DNA of 64,000 bases from Flavobacterium sp. (GTDB lineage Bacteria; Bacteroidota; Bacteroidia; Flavobacteriales; Flavobacteriaceae). Made by a program: the position numbers and the translations under genes. Under the pieces are notes generated by a model. That model ran no database searches. It had not been told where the DNA came from and saw only the letters and a list, made by a program, of their open reading frames with translations. Below, piece by piece: positions 1-9,200 of this stretch. Each line of letters opens with the position of its first letter. Positions within the stretch are counted from its first letter, which is position 1. The DNA is taken from the NCBI RefSeq assembly GCF_004295795.1, contig NZ_SEBR01000005.1, positions 174,984-238,983 on the forward strand, given 5' to 3'.

Positions 1-234
1 ATTTGTACCTTACGGGCCAAAGTGTGAACACACACGGCGTCGTTGGCGTTTCGCTTGGCGCAGTTCGCACCTGCGGGGAAATTTTGGGTCGGAAGTATAT
101 TATTGATAAAATTGCGGGTCGTGAGTAGCGTTTTGGGAGTCAAGAGTCAAGAGTCAAGAGTCAAGATTGGGGCGGGAAATATTCAGTGGAGTACTTTTCC
201 CATTCGCACGAACTTAACTTTTCTCAACTACTTA
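1..234. other. Gene-free upstream stretch with a heptamer tandem repeat
   Basis: No convincing gene is seen here. An open frame runs through from about 43 in phase with the next gene, but the residues before the lipoprotein signal peptide at 235 look like translated non-coding sequence. Positions 137-164 hold four perfect head-to-tail copies of the heptamer GAGTCAA. A gene upstream of position 1 could end in the first bases, but nothing identifies it. Confidence 0.5.
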
Positions 235-1902
235 ATGGCTCAAAGAATCTTCAGCTTCATCTTGCTGACTTTCCTTGTCGGATGCGGAACATCGGGCTCA
301 TTGCACCACAAACCGATCACGAAAGGCTACGATTCGATAGCTCCGAAAGTGCAAAAAATTTCGGCCGAAAGATTCATCTCCGGCAACAATTTCCTGCTCA
401 AAAACAAGCAACAACTCTGGGAACTTTACGTCGAAGGTGATCCTTTGCAAATTGGTCTGGAGACCGGCGCGCTCGAAGATTCGCTTTTGAAAAAACAGGA
501 AAAAGTCTTCTTTTCGAAAATCGAGGAAATCGTTCCGTCAAAAGGCAAACAGAAACTGCTTCGGAAAATCCTGACCTGGTACAATCGCAAGCTTTACCTG
601 AACGTTCCCGAGGAATACAAAACCGAGATTTACGGGCTTTCGCGCTACACATCTCACGATTACGACTTTATTGCAGAAAGGTATTTGCGCACTTTGTACT
701 TGCACGGAGCGCACGATATCGGCCACGCGATGCAGGATTTGATGCTCGTCGGATGTTCGTCTTTCGCGGCTTGGGGCGAAAAATCTGCCGATGGAAAACT
801 CATTCTGGGACGCAATTTCGACTTTTACGCCGGAGACGATTTCGCCAAGGACAAAGTCGTCGCTTTCGTGAAACCCGACAAAGGAAATAAGTTCATGATG
901 GTCACTTGGGCCGGAATGATAGGTGCGGTTTCGGGCATGAATGACAAGGGTTTGACCGTTACGATCAACGCCGGAAAATCGAAAATCCCGTTGATTGCCA
1001 AAACGCCGATCTCGATTTTGACGCGAGAGATCCTGCAATATGCAAGTACGATTGACGAGGCGATCGCGATTGCCAAAAAGCGTCAGGTTTTCGTATCCGA
1101 AGCGATTATGGTAGGAAGTGCGAAAGATGGAAAAGCTGCGCTGATCGAGGTTTCCCCGAAGAATTTTGGTGTGTACGAAGTTCCGAATTCAGCCGATCAA
1201 TTGCTTTGTTCGAACCATTTCCAATCTGAAACTTACAAAGACGACAAACGCAACAACGAGACGATCAAGAATTCGCATTCCAAATATCGCTTCGACAAAC
1301 TGACTGAGGAATTTGACCAGAACCGCAGGATAAATCCGGAAATCGCGGCTTCGATCTTGCGCGACACCAAAGCACTCGAAGGCGGATTGCCGCTTGGTTA
1401 CGGAAACGAGAAAGCGCTGAACCAATTGTTGGCGCACCACGGCGTGATTTTCCAACCAAGCGATCTCAAGGTTTGGGTTTCGGCGAGTCCTTACCAATTG
1501 GGAGAATTTGTTTGTTACGATCTCAACCAGGTTTTTGGGAAAATGCACGATGGAAAGTTGGTGGAAACTTTGGCTTCGTTGAAGTTCGATATTCCAAAAG
1601 ATCCTTTTGTCGATTCCGAGGCTTTCAAAAAATACGAGCAATATCGCGTCGAAGACCGAAAAATGGACGAATTCCTCGACAAGAAATCAGGAATGACCGA
1701 AGATTTTGCCAAAAATTACCAATCTTTGAACCCGGATTTGTGGATCGTGCATTACAAAGTGGGGCAATATTATTTCGAGACGGAAGAGTACACGAAGGCG
1801 AAACCCAACTTCGAGGCCGCGCTGACAAAGGAAATCACGACGCTACCGGCCAAAGAACACGCTCAGGAATACCTCAAAAAAATCAACCGAAAACTAAAAT
1901 GA
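235..1902 (+). CDS. C45-family peptidase / acyl-CoA:6-aminopenicillanate acyltransferase-like lipoprotein
   Basis: The start at 235 is chosen because it gives a clean lipoprotein signal peptide (MAQRIFSF...LTFLVGCG, lipobox Cys at about residue 17); the frame is open further upstream but reads as noise. The product of 555 residues carries the Ntn-hydrolase signature of the C45/choloylglycine-hydrolase group: GCSSFAAW with a Cys that would become the N-terminal nucleophile after self-cleavage, then GRNFDFYAG and later NDKGLTVTINAG. The C-terminal 100 residues look helical and TPR-like. The family cleaves or forms amide bonds. The stop overlaps the start of the next gene (ATGA), so the two are translationally coupled. 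In flavobacteria such a protein is known beside CoA-ligases in flexirubin-type pigment clusters; that assignment here is inference. Confidence 0.8.
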   Translation: MAQRIFSFILLTFLVGCGTSGSLHHKPITKGYDSIAPKVQKISAERFISGNNFLLKNKQQLWELYVEGDPLQIGLETGALEDSLLKKQEKVFFSKIEEIVPSKGKQKLLRKILTWYNRKLYLNVPEEYKTEIYGLSRYTSHDYDFIAERYLRTLYLHGAHDIGHAMQDLMLVGCSSFAAWGEKSADGKLILGRNFDFYAGDDFAKDKVVAFVKPDKGNKFMMVTWAGMIGAVSGMNDKGLTVTINAGKSKIPLIAKTPISILTREILQYASTIDEAIAIAKKRQVFVSEAIMVGSAKDGKAALIEVSPKNFGVYEVPNSADQLLCSNHFQSETYKDDKRNNETIKNSHSKYRFDKLTEEFDQNRRINPEIAASILRDTKALEGGLPLGYGNEKALNQLLAHHGVIFQPSDLKVWVSASPYQLGEFVCYDLNQVFGKMHDGKLVETLASLKFDIPKDPFVDSEAFKKYEQYRVEDRKMDEFLDKKSGMTEDFAKNYQSLNPDLWIVHYKVGQYYFETEEYTKAKPNFEAALTKEITTLPAKEHAQEYLKKINRKLK

Positions 1903-3188
1903 TCCCGAAAATCGAAACCGCTTCGGCTAACGAAATCCAAGCTTTGCAAGAATCGGAATTGGCGAAAACCTTGCAGTATGTTTCCCAGAATTCGGCTTAC
2001 TACAAACGTCTTTTTGCCGACAAGGACATCGATATTTCGAGCATAAAATCTGTCGAAGATTTGCGTCAGATTCCCGTTACGACAAAAGCCGAACTGCAAG
2101 CGTTCAACGACGATTTTTTGTGTGTGCCGACGACCGAAATCATCGATTATGCCACGACTTCGGGCACTTTGGGCGACCCGGTTACTTTCGGCTTGACCGA
2201 TAAAGACCTCGACAGATTGGCTTATAACGAAGCGATTTCGTTCGATTGTGCCGGGATAAAGCACGGCGACATCGTGCAATTGATGACCACGATTGACCGA
2301 AGATTCATGGCCGGATTGGCTTATTTTCTCGGACTTCGCAAGATGAAAGTTGGTGTGATTCGCGTGGGTGCCGGAATCCCTGAACTGCAATGGGATTCGA
2401 TCCGAAAATACAAACCGACTTACCTTATTACTGTTCCGTCTTTCCTTTTGAAACTCATCGAATACGCCGAAGCGCACGACATCGACTACAAAAATTCGGG
2501 TGTAAGAGGCGCGGTCTGCATTGGAGAAGCGTTGCGCGAACAGGATTTTTCAGACAGTACGCTTTCGCGCAAAATCGCAGAAAAATGGGAAATCAACCTT
2601 TATTCGACGTACGCTTCGACTGAAATGGCGACGGCTTTCACCGAATGTGAATTCCACGTTGGCGGCCATCACCATCCGGAATTGATCGTTGTGGAAACTG
2701 TCGATGACGAAAATAACGCGGTCGCGGATGGCGAGCCGGGCGAATTGGTGATCACGAATCTTGGCGTAGAAGGAATGCCATTAATCCGATTCAAGACGGG
2801 CGACATCGTGCAATTGCACCGCGAACCGTGTCAATGTGGACGGAATACGTTGCGCGTCGGGCCGGTTTTGGGTCGCAAACAACAAATGATCAAATACAAG
2901 GGAACGACTTTGTATCCGCCGGCGATGACCAACGTTTTGAACGATTTCGAGAATATCGACATGCACGTGATCGAGATTTCGACGAATGATCTGGGCACGG
3001 ATGAAATCGTGATCAAACTCGCCGTTAAAGAACAATCGGAGCATTTTCTTCGCGAGATAAAGGATCATTTCAGGGCGAAATTGCGCGTTACGCCACGACT
3101 CGAATTCACTACTAAAGAGGCTTTGAGCCCGGTGGTTTTTAATCCGATGAGCAGGAAACCGATTACTTTTTTCGACTTCCGGAAGTGA
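1899..3188 (+). CDS. Phenylacetate-CoA ligase-like adenylate-forming enzyme
   Basis: The start at 1899 overlaps the stop of the preceding gene by four bases and gives 429 residues, the usual length of PaaK-type ligases; the longer open frame upstream is antisense-like noise inside the C45 gene. Visible motifs are the AMP-binding loop (YATTSGTLGDP near residue 85), the STYASTEMATAFTE stretch typical of the A5/A6 region, and LIRFKTGDIV followed by a Cys-rich PCQCGRN segment seen in PaaK and F390 synthetase relatives. It should activate an aryl or acyl carboxylate to its CoA thioester or adenylate in the cytoplasm. The true substrate is not readable from sequence. Coupling to a secreted C45 enzyme suggests a shared biosynthetic pathway. 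Confidence 0.85.
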   Translation: MIPKIETASANEIQALQESELAKTLQYVSQNSAYYKRLFADKDIDISSIKSVEDLRQIPVTTKAELQAFNDDFLCVPTTEIIDYATTSGTLGDPVTFGLTDKDLDRLAYNEAISFDCAGIKHGDIVQLMTTIDRRFMAGLAYFLGLRKMKVGVIRVGAGIPELQWDSIRKYKPTYLITVPSFLLKLIEYAEAHDIDYKNSGVRGAVCIGEALREQDFSDSTLSRKIAEKWEINLYSTYASTEMATAFTECEFHVGGHHHPELIVVETVDDENNAVADGEPGELVITNLGVEGMPLIRFKTGDIVQLHREPCQCGRNTLRVGPVLGRKQQMIKYKGTTLYPPAMTNVLNDFENIDMHVIEISTNDLGTDEIVIKLAVKEQSEHFLREIKDHFRAKLRVTPRLEFTTKEALSPVVFNPMSRKPITFFDFRK

Positions 3189-3247
3189 TTTTCGCGTGCT
3201 GTCTCGAGTCTTTTAATTTGTTTCGGCCCACCTTCATTTAACAAAAA

Positions 3248-3264
3248 TTACATGTTTTCTGTAA
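3248..3264 (+). repeat. TTACAGATTTTCTGTAA-family dispersed palindrome, copy 1
   Basis: TTACATGTTTTCTGTAA, read directly. It is followed about 35 bases later by ATCTTGTCGTAGGG, similar to the GGTCTTGTC end of the two repeats at 17.5-17.7 kb, so the palindrome seems to head a longer degenerate repeat. Confidence 0.5.
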
Positions 3265-3343
3265 TCGATGTATTTTGTAAAATACGATCTTGTCGTAGGG
3301 AAGGGGCCGGTGTTTATCCCTAACGAAAAATCTTTAGAGTCGT

Positions 3344-3360
3344 TTACAGAAAATCTGTAA
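3344..3360 (-). repeat. TTACAGATTTTCTGTAA-family dispersed palindrome, copy 2
   Basis: TTACAGAAAATCTGTAA has perfect 7-base arms around AAA. It is the reverse complement of the consensus, and lies about 80 bases after copy 1. Confidence 0.5.
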
Positions 3361-3564
3361 AAATTGTTAAAAGATTCGGCTGATTTTTGTTGTTGGTCAA
3401 ACGAATCTTTGAAATTTACTGCTTGGTATATTAACCAGCTGATTAATTGAATAAACCGAAAAAGCATTTCCTTTTGGCGAAAAAGGTTTTGGCTGACGTA
3501 GAAGATTCAATCTGCTTTTCGTCAGATGCTTACCGATCGACTTTCGACTTCCAACTTTTACACT

Positions 3565-3572
3565 TACCTTTG
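3565..3572 (+). promoter_or_regulatory. TAnnTTTG -7 box directly before the dus start codon
   Basis: TACCTTTG fits the Bacteroidota -7 consensus TAnnTTTG and ends only four bases before the ATG at 3577. The 19-base-upstream position reads TTC rather than TTG, so the -33 box is weak. If used, transcription would start at or next to the ATG, giving a leaderless mRNA. Confidence 0.5.
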
Positions 3573-3576
3573 CGCC

Positions 3577-4569
3577 ATGGTAAAAATCGGCAACATAGAA
3601 CTTCCGGAATTCCCACTTTTGCTCGCTCCGATGGAAGACGTGAGCGATCCGCCATTTCGCAGATTGTGCAAACAACACGGAGCCGATTTGATGTTTTCGG
3701 AATTCATCTCGAGCGAAGGACTGATTCGCGACGCGATCAAAAGTCGTATGAAGCTCGATATTTTCGATTACGAAAGGCCTGTCGGGATCCAGATTTTTGG
3801 TGGAGACGAAGAAGCGATGGCGATGTCTGCTAAAATTGTCGAGACCGTGAATCCGGATATAATCGACATCAACTTTGGATGTCCGGTGAAGAAAGTCGTT
3901 TGTAAAGGCGCCGGAGCCGCGGTTTTGAAAGACATCGACTTGATGGTTCGCCTAACCAAAGCCGTGATCGATTCCACGAGTTTGCCCGTTACCGTGAAAA
4001 CGCGTTTGGGTTGGGACGAAAATTCGATCAATATTGACGAAGTGGCCGAAAGATTGCAGGATATCGGCGTTCAAGCCTTGTCAATTCACGGAAGAACGCG
4101 CGCTCAATTGTACAAAGGTGAAGCCGATTGGTCGCATATCGCGCGAGTTAAAAACAATCCGAGAATCACCATGCCGATTTTTGGGAACGGCGACATCGAT
4201 TCGCCCGAGAAAGCGCTTGAATACAAAAACAAATATGGCATCGACGGCATTATGATCGGGCGCGCTGCGATTGGTTATCCGTGGATTTTCAACGAAGTCA
4301 AGCACTTTTTGAAAACCGGGGAGAAACTTGCTCCGCCAACGATGCAAGACCGAATCGAAGCGGCCAAAAATCACCTGACTTGGGCGATGCAATGGAAAGG
4401 CGAGAAACTCGGAATCGTCGAGACGCGTCGTCATTACACCAATTATTTCAAGGGAATAGCCAATTTCAAGGAGTATCGCCAAAGGCTTGTCACCACTGAC
4501 GGCAAGGAAGATTTGTTTGCTATTTTCGACATGATTTCAGATGTTTATTCGGGTTACGAGATTTTTTAG
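3577..4569 (+). CDS. dusB: tRNA-dihydrouridine synthase, DusB-like
   Basis: A product of 330 residues from the ATG at 3577; an in-frame ATG at 3526 lies upstream of the promoter box and is rejected. The N-terminal LLLAPMEDVSDPPFR segment is the FMN-binding barrel start of Dus enzymes, and NFGCPVKKVVCKGAGAA contains the catalytic Cys (VVCKGAG). VTVKTRLGW, SIHGRTRAQLY and IFGNGDI are further conserved FMN/tRNA contacts. It reduces specific uridines in the D-loop of tRNAs using NADPH in the cytoplasm. DusB is the usual single Dus type in Bacteroidota. The gene stands alone with palindromic repeats after its stop. Confidence 0.93.
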   Translation: MVKIGNIELPEFPLLLAPMEDVSDPPFRRLCKQHGADLMFSEFISSEGLIRDAIKSRMKLDIFDYERPVGIQIFGGDEEAMAMSAKIVETVNPDIIDINFGCPVKKVVCKGAGAAVLKDIDLMVRLTKAVIDSTSLPVTVKTRLGWDENSINIDEVAERLQDIGVQALSIHGRTRAQLYKGEADWSHIARVKNNPRITMPIFGNGDIDSPEKALEYKNKYGIDGIMIGRAAIGYPWIFNEVKHFLKTGEKLAPPTMQDRIEAAKNHLTWAMQWKGEKLGIVETRRHYTNYFKGIANFKEYRQRLVTTDGKEDLFAIFDMISDVYSGYEIF

Positions 4570-4576
4570 ATCGATT

Positions 4577-4607
4577 GACCTGCAAGGTTTTTTCAACCTT
4601 GCAGGTC
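4577..4607. repeat. ACCTGCAAGGTT palindrome, copy 1
   Basis: GACCTGCAAGGTT and its complement AACCTTGCAGGTC flank a 5-base loop. It lies just after the dus stop, so it can also act as an RNA hairpin. Related palindromes occur at 4637-4667, 17222-17250 and, with a different core, 36661-36693. Confidence 0.7.
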
Positions 4608-4636
4608 TGGAAAGTTAAGCTGGCTTTGTTCGATCA

Positions 4637-4667
4637 AACCTACAAGGTTTTGGAAACCTTGCAGGTT
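4637..4667. repeat. ACCTGCAAGGTT palindrome, copy 2
   Basis: AACCTACAAGGTTT and AAACCTTGCAGGTT flank a 3-base loop, with one arm mismatch. It sits between the convergent dus and DUF983 genes, 30 bases from copy 1. Confidence 0.7.
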
Positions 4668-4669
4668 AA

Positions 4670-5038
4670 TTAGGCATCATATCCGACAAACAGATTGATG
4701 TAAATGTTGCGGGAAAGCCTTGTGATTAGTGGCATCAGGAAAATCAACACACCAAAAATCGCGGCAAACGATTGCAGCAAATCCATACCAAATCCGACTT
4801 TGGATATCAGGAAAGTGCCAACTCCGGCTCCAACCGAAAGCGCATAACTCACATACATAGCACCAAAAAAGAAGTTCGGTTCGATCTTGTATTGGAAACC
4901 GCAATTTTGGCAATGCTCGTGCATTTTCATCGTCTCTGAAATGTTGTATGGATTTTGGTTCACATACATACTCTCTTCATGACATTTCGGACATGTTCCG
5001 GTAATCATACTGTATAGTCTGCTTTTCTTGGTAAACAT
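4670..5038 (-). CDS. DUF983 membrane protein with an N-terminal zinc-ribbon
   Basis: The start is placed at 5038 (MFTKKSRLYS), removing 15 residues that have no DUF983 character. The 122-residue product begins with two Cys pairs, CPKCH and CQNCGF, about 23 residues apart, as in the DUF983 zinc-ribbon, followed by EPNFFFGAMYVSYAL and two hydrophobic segments (about residues 55-77 and 85-105). The family is common in Bacteroidota and has no settled biochemical role. It is divergent from the AraC gene at 5132. Confidence 0.85.
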   Translation of the reverse strand: MFTKKSRLYSMITGTCPKCHEESMYVNQNPYNISETMKMHEHCQNCGFQYKIEPNFFFGAMYVSYALSVGAGVGTFLISKVGFGMDLLQSFAAIFGVLIFLMPLITRLSRNIYINLFVGYDA

Positions 5039-5131
5039 GGCGATTGGCTTTTGATTCTGATACAAAGTTAGTTCAGAAATCAATTTCGGAGTTAGTCGGA
5101 AAGTTTTTTAAATTTGTACTTTTCGGACATT

Positions 5132-6001
5132 ATGAAGAAAATCGAGATTTTAGGGCTGGACAAATTCCGAGGGAAAAATCCGCTGCCCGATTTCTATGTC
5201 AACAACTTGAAAGATCATTTGGCGACAAATCATCTGCACATTGAAAAGCCGCACAAACACGACTTTTTTGCTACGATGATCTTTACTGTCGGAAGCGGGA
5301 AACACCATATCGATTTCAATACCTATGACGTAAAACCGGGCAGCGTTTTCGCCATGTCACCCGGACAAGTGCATCATTGGGAATTGTCAGACGACGCGGA
5401 CGGCTTTATTTTCTTCCACACCAAATCGTTTTACGAAATGCGTTATGCCGACGAAAAATTGTCTAATTACGCTTTCTTTTCGCAGGTTGAAGCTGTGAAT
5501 TCGGTTGAGATTCCAAAGGACAAATTTTCTGGATTTGTCAATTATTTCCGAAAAATGTCTGAAGTGAATCCGTCTGACGAAAAGGCGAAGCGACATTTTG
5601 TAATCGCGCTGATCACGCAGGTTTATGTCGAAATGAAACAGTTTAGTTCTGCCCAAAATCCGACGGGAAAGACATTAGCCTACGCCTCGAAATTCTCGAA
5701 GTTCGGCCAATTGCTGGAAGCCAATTTCCGCATTGAAAAGTCACCCGACAAGTACGCAGCGATGCTTAACATCACGGCTAAACATCTCAATCGCATCAAT
5801 CAGGAAACCGTCGCGAAATCGACATCTGAAATCATTATCGAACGTGTTTTGCTCGAGGCCAAACGGCTTTTGATACATTCTGATGGAAATTTCAGCGAGA
5901 TCGCGTCGATGCTCGGTTATGATGACTATGCTTATTTTTCGAAGTTGTTTCGGAAGAAGGTTGGGGTTACTGTTTCGGGGTTCGCTAAACGAGAAGTATA
6001 A
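5132..6001 (+). CDS. AraC-family transcriptional regulator
   Basis: Start at 5132 (MKKIEILGLD); an in-frame ATG at 5114 overlaps a TACTTTTC promoter-like box and is less likely. The 289-residue product has an N-terminal cupin-like sensing part (EKPHKHDFFATMIFTVGSG, then PGSVFAMSPGQVHHW) and a C-terminal double helix-turn-helix: ITAKHLNRINQETVAKSTSEI followed by IASMLGYDDYAYFSKLFRKKVG. The His-rich cupin pocket suggests a small-molecule ligand. Nothing next to it identifies the target; it is divergent from the DUF983 gene and convergent with the RHS locus. Confidence 0.88.
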   Translation: MKKIEILGLDKFRGKNPLPDFYVNNLKDHLATNHLHIEKPHKHDFFATMIFTVGSGKHHIDFNTYDVKPGSVFAMSPGQVHHWELSDDADGFIFFHTKSFYEMRYADEKLSNYAFFSQVEAVNSVEIPKDKFSGFVNYFRKMSEVNPSDEKAKRHFVIALITQVYVEMKQFSSAQNPTGKTLAYASKFSKFGQLLEANFRIEKSPDKYAAMLNITAKHLNRINQETVAKSTSEIIIERVLLEAKRLLIHSDGNFSEIASMLGYDDYAYFSKLFRKKVGVTVSGFAKREV

Positions 6002-6020
6002 TTCTCAATCCTAATTTATT

Positions 6021-6281
6021 TTACTTTTTTCTCTCTTTTAAAACGCTTTTTATTAATATGTAAAATGATGCCAGAATCCCGTACCAAAATATAGAGTTCA
6101 AGAGAATGCTGAAATAAAATGGGTTTGTGTTATGAAATGGACGACTGATAAAACACAGAAAAACCTCCTCTAATATTGATCTTTCTCGGCCCCATGACAC
6201 AAAGTATGGGGTGCATACCACAGTTACAATGACATATAGTATGGTGAATACTACATAAAATAGTATAAGTCGATAAATCAT
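6021..6281 (-). CDS. Small two-helix membrane protein, candidate immunity protein of the lipase-tipped RHS protein
   Basis: An 86-residue protein not recognised by family. Its ATG overlaps the stop of the RHS gene (6278-6281), so it is translationally coupled to it. It has two strongly hydrophobic segments, about residues 5-25 and 57-80, with a basic C-terminal tail (KERKK). A small membrane protein directly after an RHS toxin tip is the usual place of the cognate immunity protein; an immunity role is inference from position. It could also be an accessory factor for export. Confidence 0.7.
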   Translation of the reverse strand: MIYRLILFYVVFTILYVIVTVVCTPYFVSWGRERSILEEVFLCFISRPFHNTNPFYFSILLNSIFWYGILASFYILIKSVLKERKK

Positions 6282-9200
6282 TTTACGCCGTTATTCATTA
6301 ACCATGTTATCACAACTTGCATCGCTCTGTCAGCGGCGGTTCCTGGTCTGGCCAAGTCGAAATGATGACCAGTTTTATCGTCGGTATTCTCCGAGGCTCC
6401 CTGAATCCAATCCAGAATATCTTTGGGATTGCTGAGTTTGTCTCCGGGAATGTCATACCGTATGATGTTCTTGATATTTTTGTGTGCCTTCAATTGCTTA
6501 TATAGATTTGAGCTATCAGATATTGGGCTACCAATAAGTATCAGATTGTCAATTACTTGTCCTTTAGATGCCAATCTTAATGCAACTTGTGCCGACATAA
6601 CGCTACCAAATGAGTATCCGACCATATTCATTTGTTCTCCCTCGGCTAAAGGATTGTCTTTTAAGTGCTTTTCATAGGCTCCTACCTGCGAATCTATATA
6701 GGAGTTTTCTGTAAATTCTCCCTCGATAGGATTGCCTAGGGATATGGAACTAGTAGACATTCCAGTTGGGGAACCACCATAGTTATAAACGTAAACTTCC
6801 CTTTTATAGCCTTCTGAGGAGTTTCCAAATGTAAAGTCCATATCGGCCGTTTGTCCGCGAGAGCTATTTACGACATAGAATTTTCCTTGCATCCCAGCGT
6901 TGTAAAACGTTTGCGCCCATCTTTCAGTATATCGCCATCCGGAACTGTCATTGCCTGCGCCAGCTATGAAGTATACGCGTTTCCCGTCGGGATCGATGGC
7001 GGATGTTGGGCTGTTCAAAACGTAATTGTAAGGGCTGGCGAAAGCGTAATTATCCGCAAGTATATCGATATTCATCCAACGCCCAATTGCTGGGTCGTAA
7101 TTTCTTGCGCCATAGTTGTACCAACCAACCGCCAACTCGTCCTGCCATTCCTTCCCATTGTACTTGTAATTATAGAACTTCGGACAATCTGTACATGGCC
7201 CAACGCCTCCTCCGTCGATGTATGCGCTACGAGAGATATTATAATTGTTGTGTTTTAAGCCAAAAGGGTAATAGTTGTTTTCCTCGAGAATCTTTACCTC
7301 TCCGGTTTGCTGGTCTGCGGCATATCGCAAACGGATATTCCCTAAGTGATCCAAGTAGTTGTAAACGTAGTTGAATACCAATCCGCCTGATTTCAGCTTC
7401 GTGTCGACATTTCCTTCGGATGTGGCAATGAAGTCCATGACGCCATCTGTATATTGGAACATGTCCTGGTAATCTGTAGTGCCGGTAGCAGTGCCATCGC
7501 TCCAGGATTTCGCTACTTTGGTGCCCACCGCATTGTACGTATATTTGATGAATCTGCTCGACGAACCTTTATCTATTCCTGTCGGAAGATTAAGATGGTT
7601 GTAGACAATGACTTTGATTCCTTTGTTTTTGTCGGCGATCAAATTGCCAAAGGTATCGTATCCGTAATCGGAACCGATAATATTGCCATCGTTGAATCCT
7701 GCCGAAATGCCAGAGCTGTCGGATACCGAAAGCAAACGGTCGATTTTGCTCGTATCGTAAGTGTAAGTCAGGTTGTCGATTTGCAGGTTGTACAAGTTGT
7801 CATCGTACTCGCCATTGCGGTTGAGATGTGTAATGTTCCCATTTTTGTCATAGGAAAGCACCTCGTCGTAGCTGTTTGTTTCAGGAGTTGAATTATCCGG
7901 TTTTTCATAGCTTGCTTCGATAAGACGATCCAAGTCGTCGTAAAAGTAACGGTAGCGACGTCTTGTCATATCGCTTCTCGTTTTCCACTCTGTCTCAGAG
8001 ATATTTCCATTGTACAAAGCCTCTCCTGGTGGTGGCGCTCCAAAAACATTTCCAAGACTCGGATCGTCGTAATGAATCTTGAAACGGAAAAGGTCATCCG
8101 GATTCGTTGACTGGTAAATGGGAAGGCCGGTTGACGGGTCCATGATGTAGTTTATATCAGTGAGCCATCCTCTTATATTGGAATAATAGTCAATTTTCTG
8201 TAAACATGCAGTTCCCGTCAAATCAGAACCTCCGACTCTTTTTGCTGTCATCTTGCCCAATTCGTCATATTCGAACTTGGCCAATGATTCCGAAGGATTG
8301 GCGTTCAACCTGTGTTCGGTTTTCGTAAGATATCCTTGAGGTGAGTAGGTATAGAACTGTTTCACAGTGACATCTGTGTTGGAGGCAGACGACGAAGTGT
8401 ATTTGTGGATGGTTTCATCAGCAATTATCTGACCCGAAAAATCAAGCTTGCTGTCGTTGATCGTATAGCCACCCAAATGATTGATTTTGTGATTCCGGAC
8501 GCCACGGCCATAAATGTCATAAAGGATGTAGTTGACCTCTCTGCGAGTATCGGCAGTAGTTTCCAAAACCCTTATGTAGTTTCCGGTTGATAATCCTTTT
8601 GGTTTGTTCGTATCGTTATAGAATACCGACTGCGTATTGGATGCAACTTGGGATGGAATTGGCGAAGGAGCATTCGGGAAATTATAGTCGTCGTAATAAT
8701 TTACGGTCAAGACGTGATAAGCGGTTGTTGGCCATACAAGATTGCTGTATCTGAAAGAAACGCCACCAACGGTTGAGTTTGTCGTAGTTGCTATTTTGGT
8801 TTCGCTGAAATTAATCGTTTCCTGATCCCTGTCGTACTGTCTGCTTTTCCAAGTCAAACTATCTACTGACTGTTGCAACCAGCCCGTGAGTACGATTCGA
8901 TTCATGGCATCGTATTTTGTAATGATCCAACCTGTATTTCTACCCAAGTCAGTAAAAGGAGTAAGTGCTGGTCCGGTCGCGACCAGGCGGTCTAGCTTAT
9001 CATAAACGAAGAATTCCCAGTTTTTCCCAGGTAATTTTTTATGTGCGATCCTGTCGCGACGATCGTACCTGTACTGATAGCACTGTCCATTTAGTTTGCC
9101 TTCGGTAACGGTTCCGCTCACGGAAGGTGGAATTACATAGGTCAGATTCCCGAATTGATCGTAGACATAATAAGTGTCGTGGGAGATACCCGCATTGTAG

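Larger units (their letters stand above)
3189..3576. other. Intergenic region with two TTACAGA-type palindromes
   Basis: No gene is supported in this 388-base gap. It holds two copies of a 17-base motif with 7-base arms and a 3-base centre: TTACATGTTTTCTGTAA at 3248-3264 and TTACAGAAAATCTGTAA at 3344-3360, in opposite orientations. Further copies occur at about 17.5, 17.6 and 36.7 kb. The end of the gap carries the promoter of the downstream dihydrouridine synthase gene. Confidence 0.6.
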
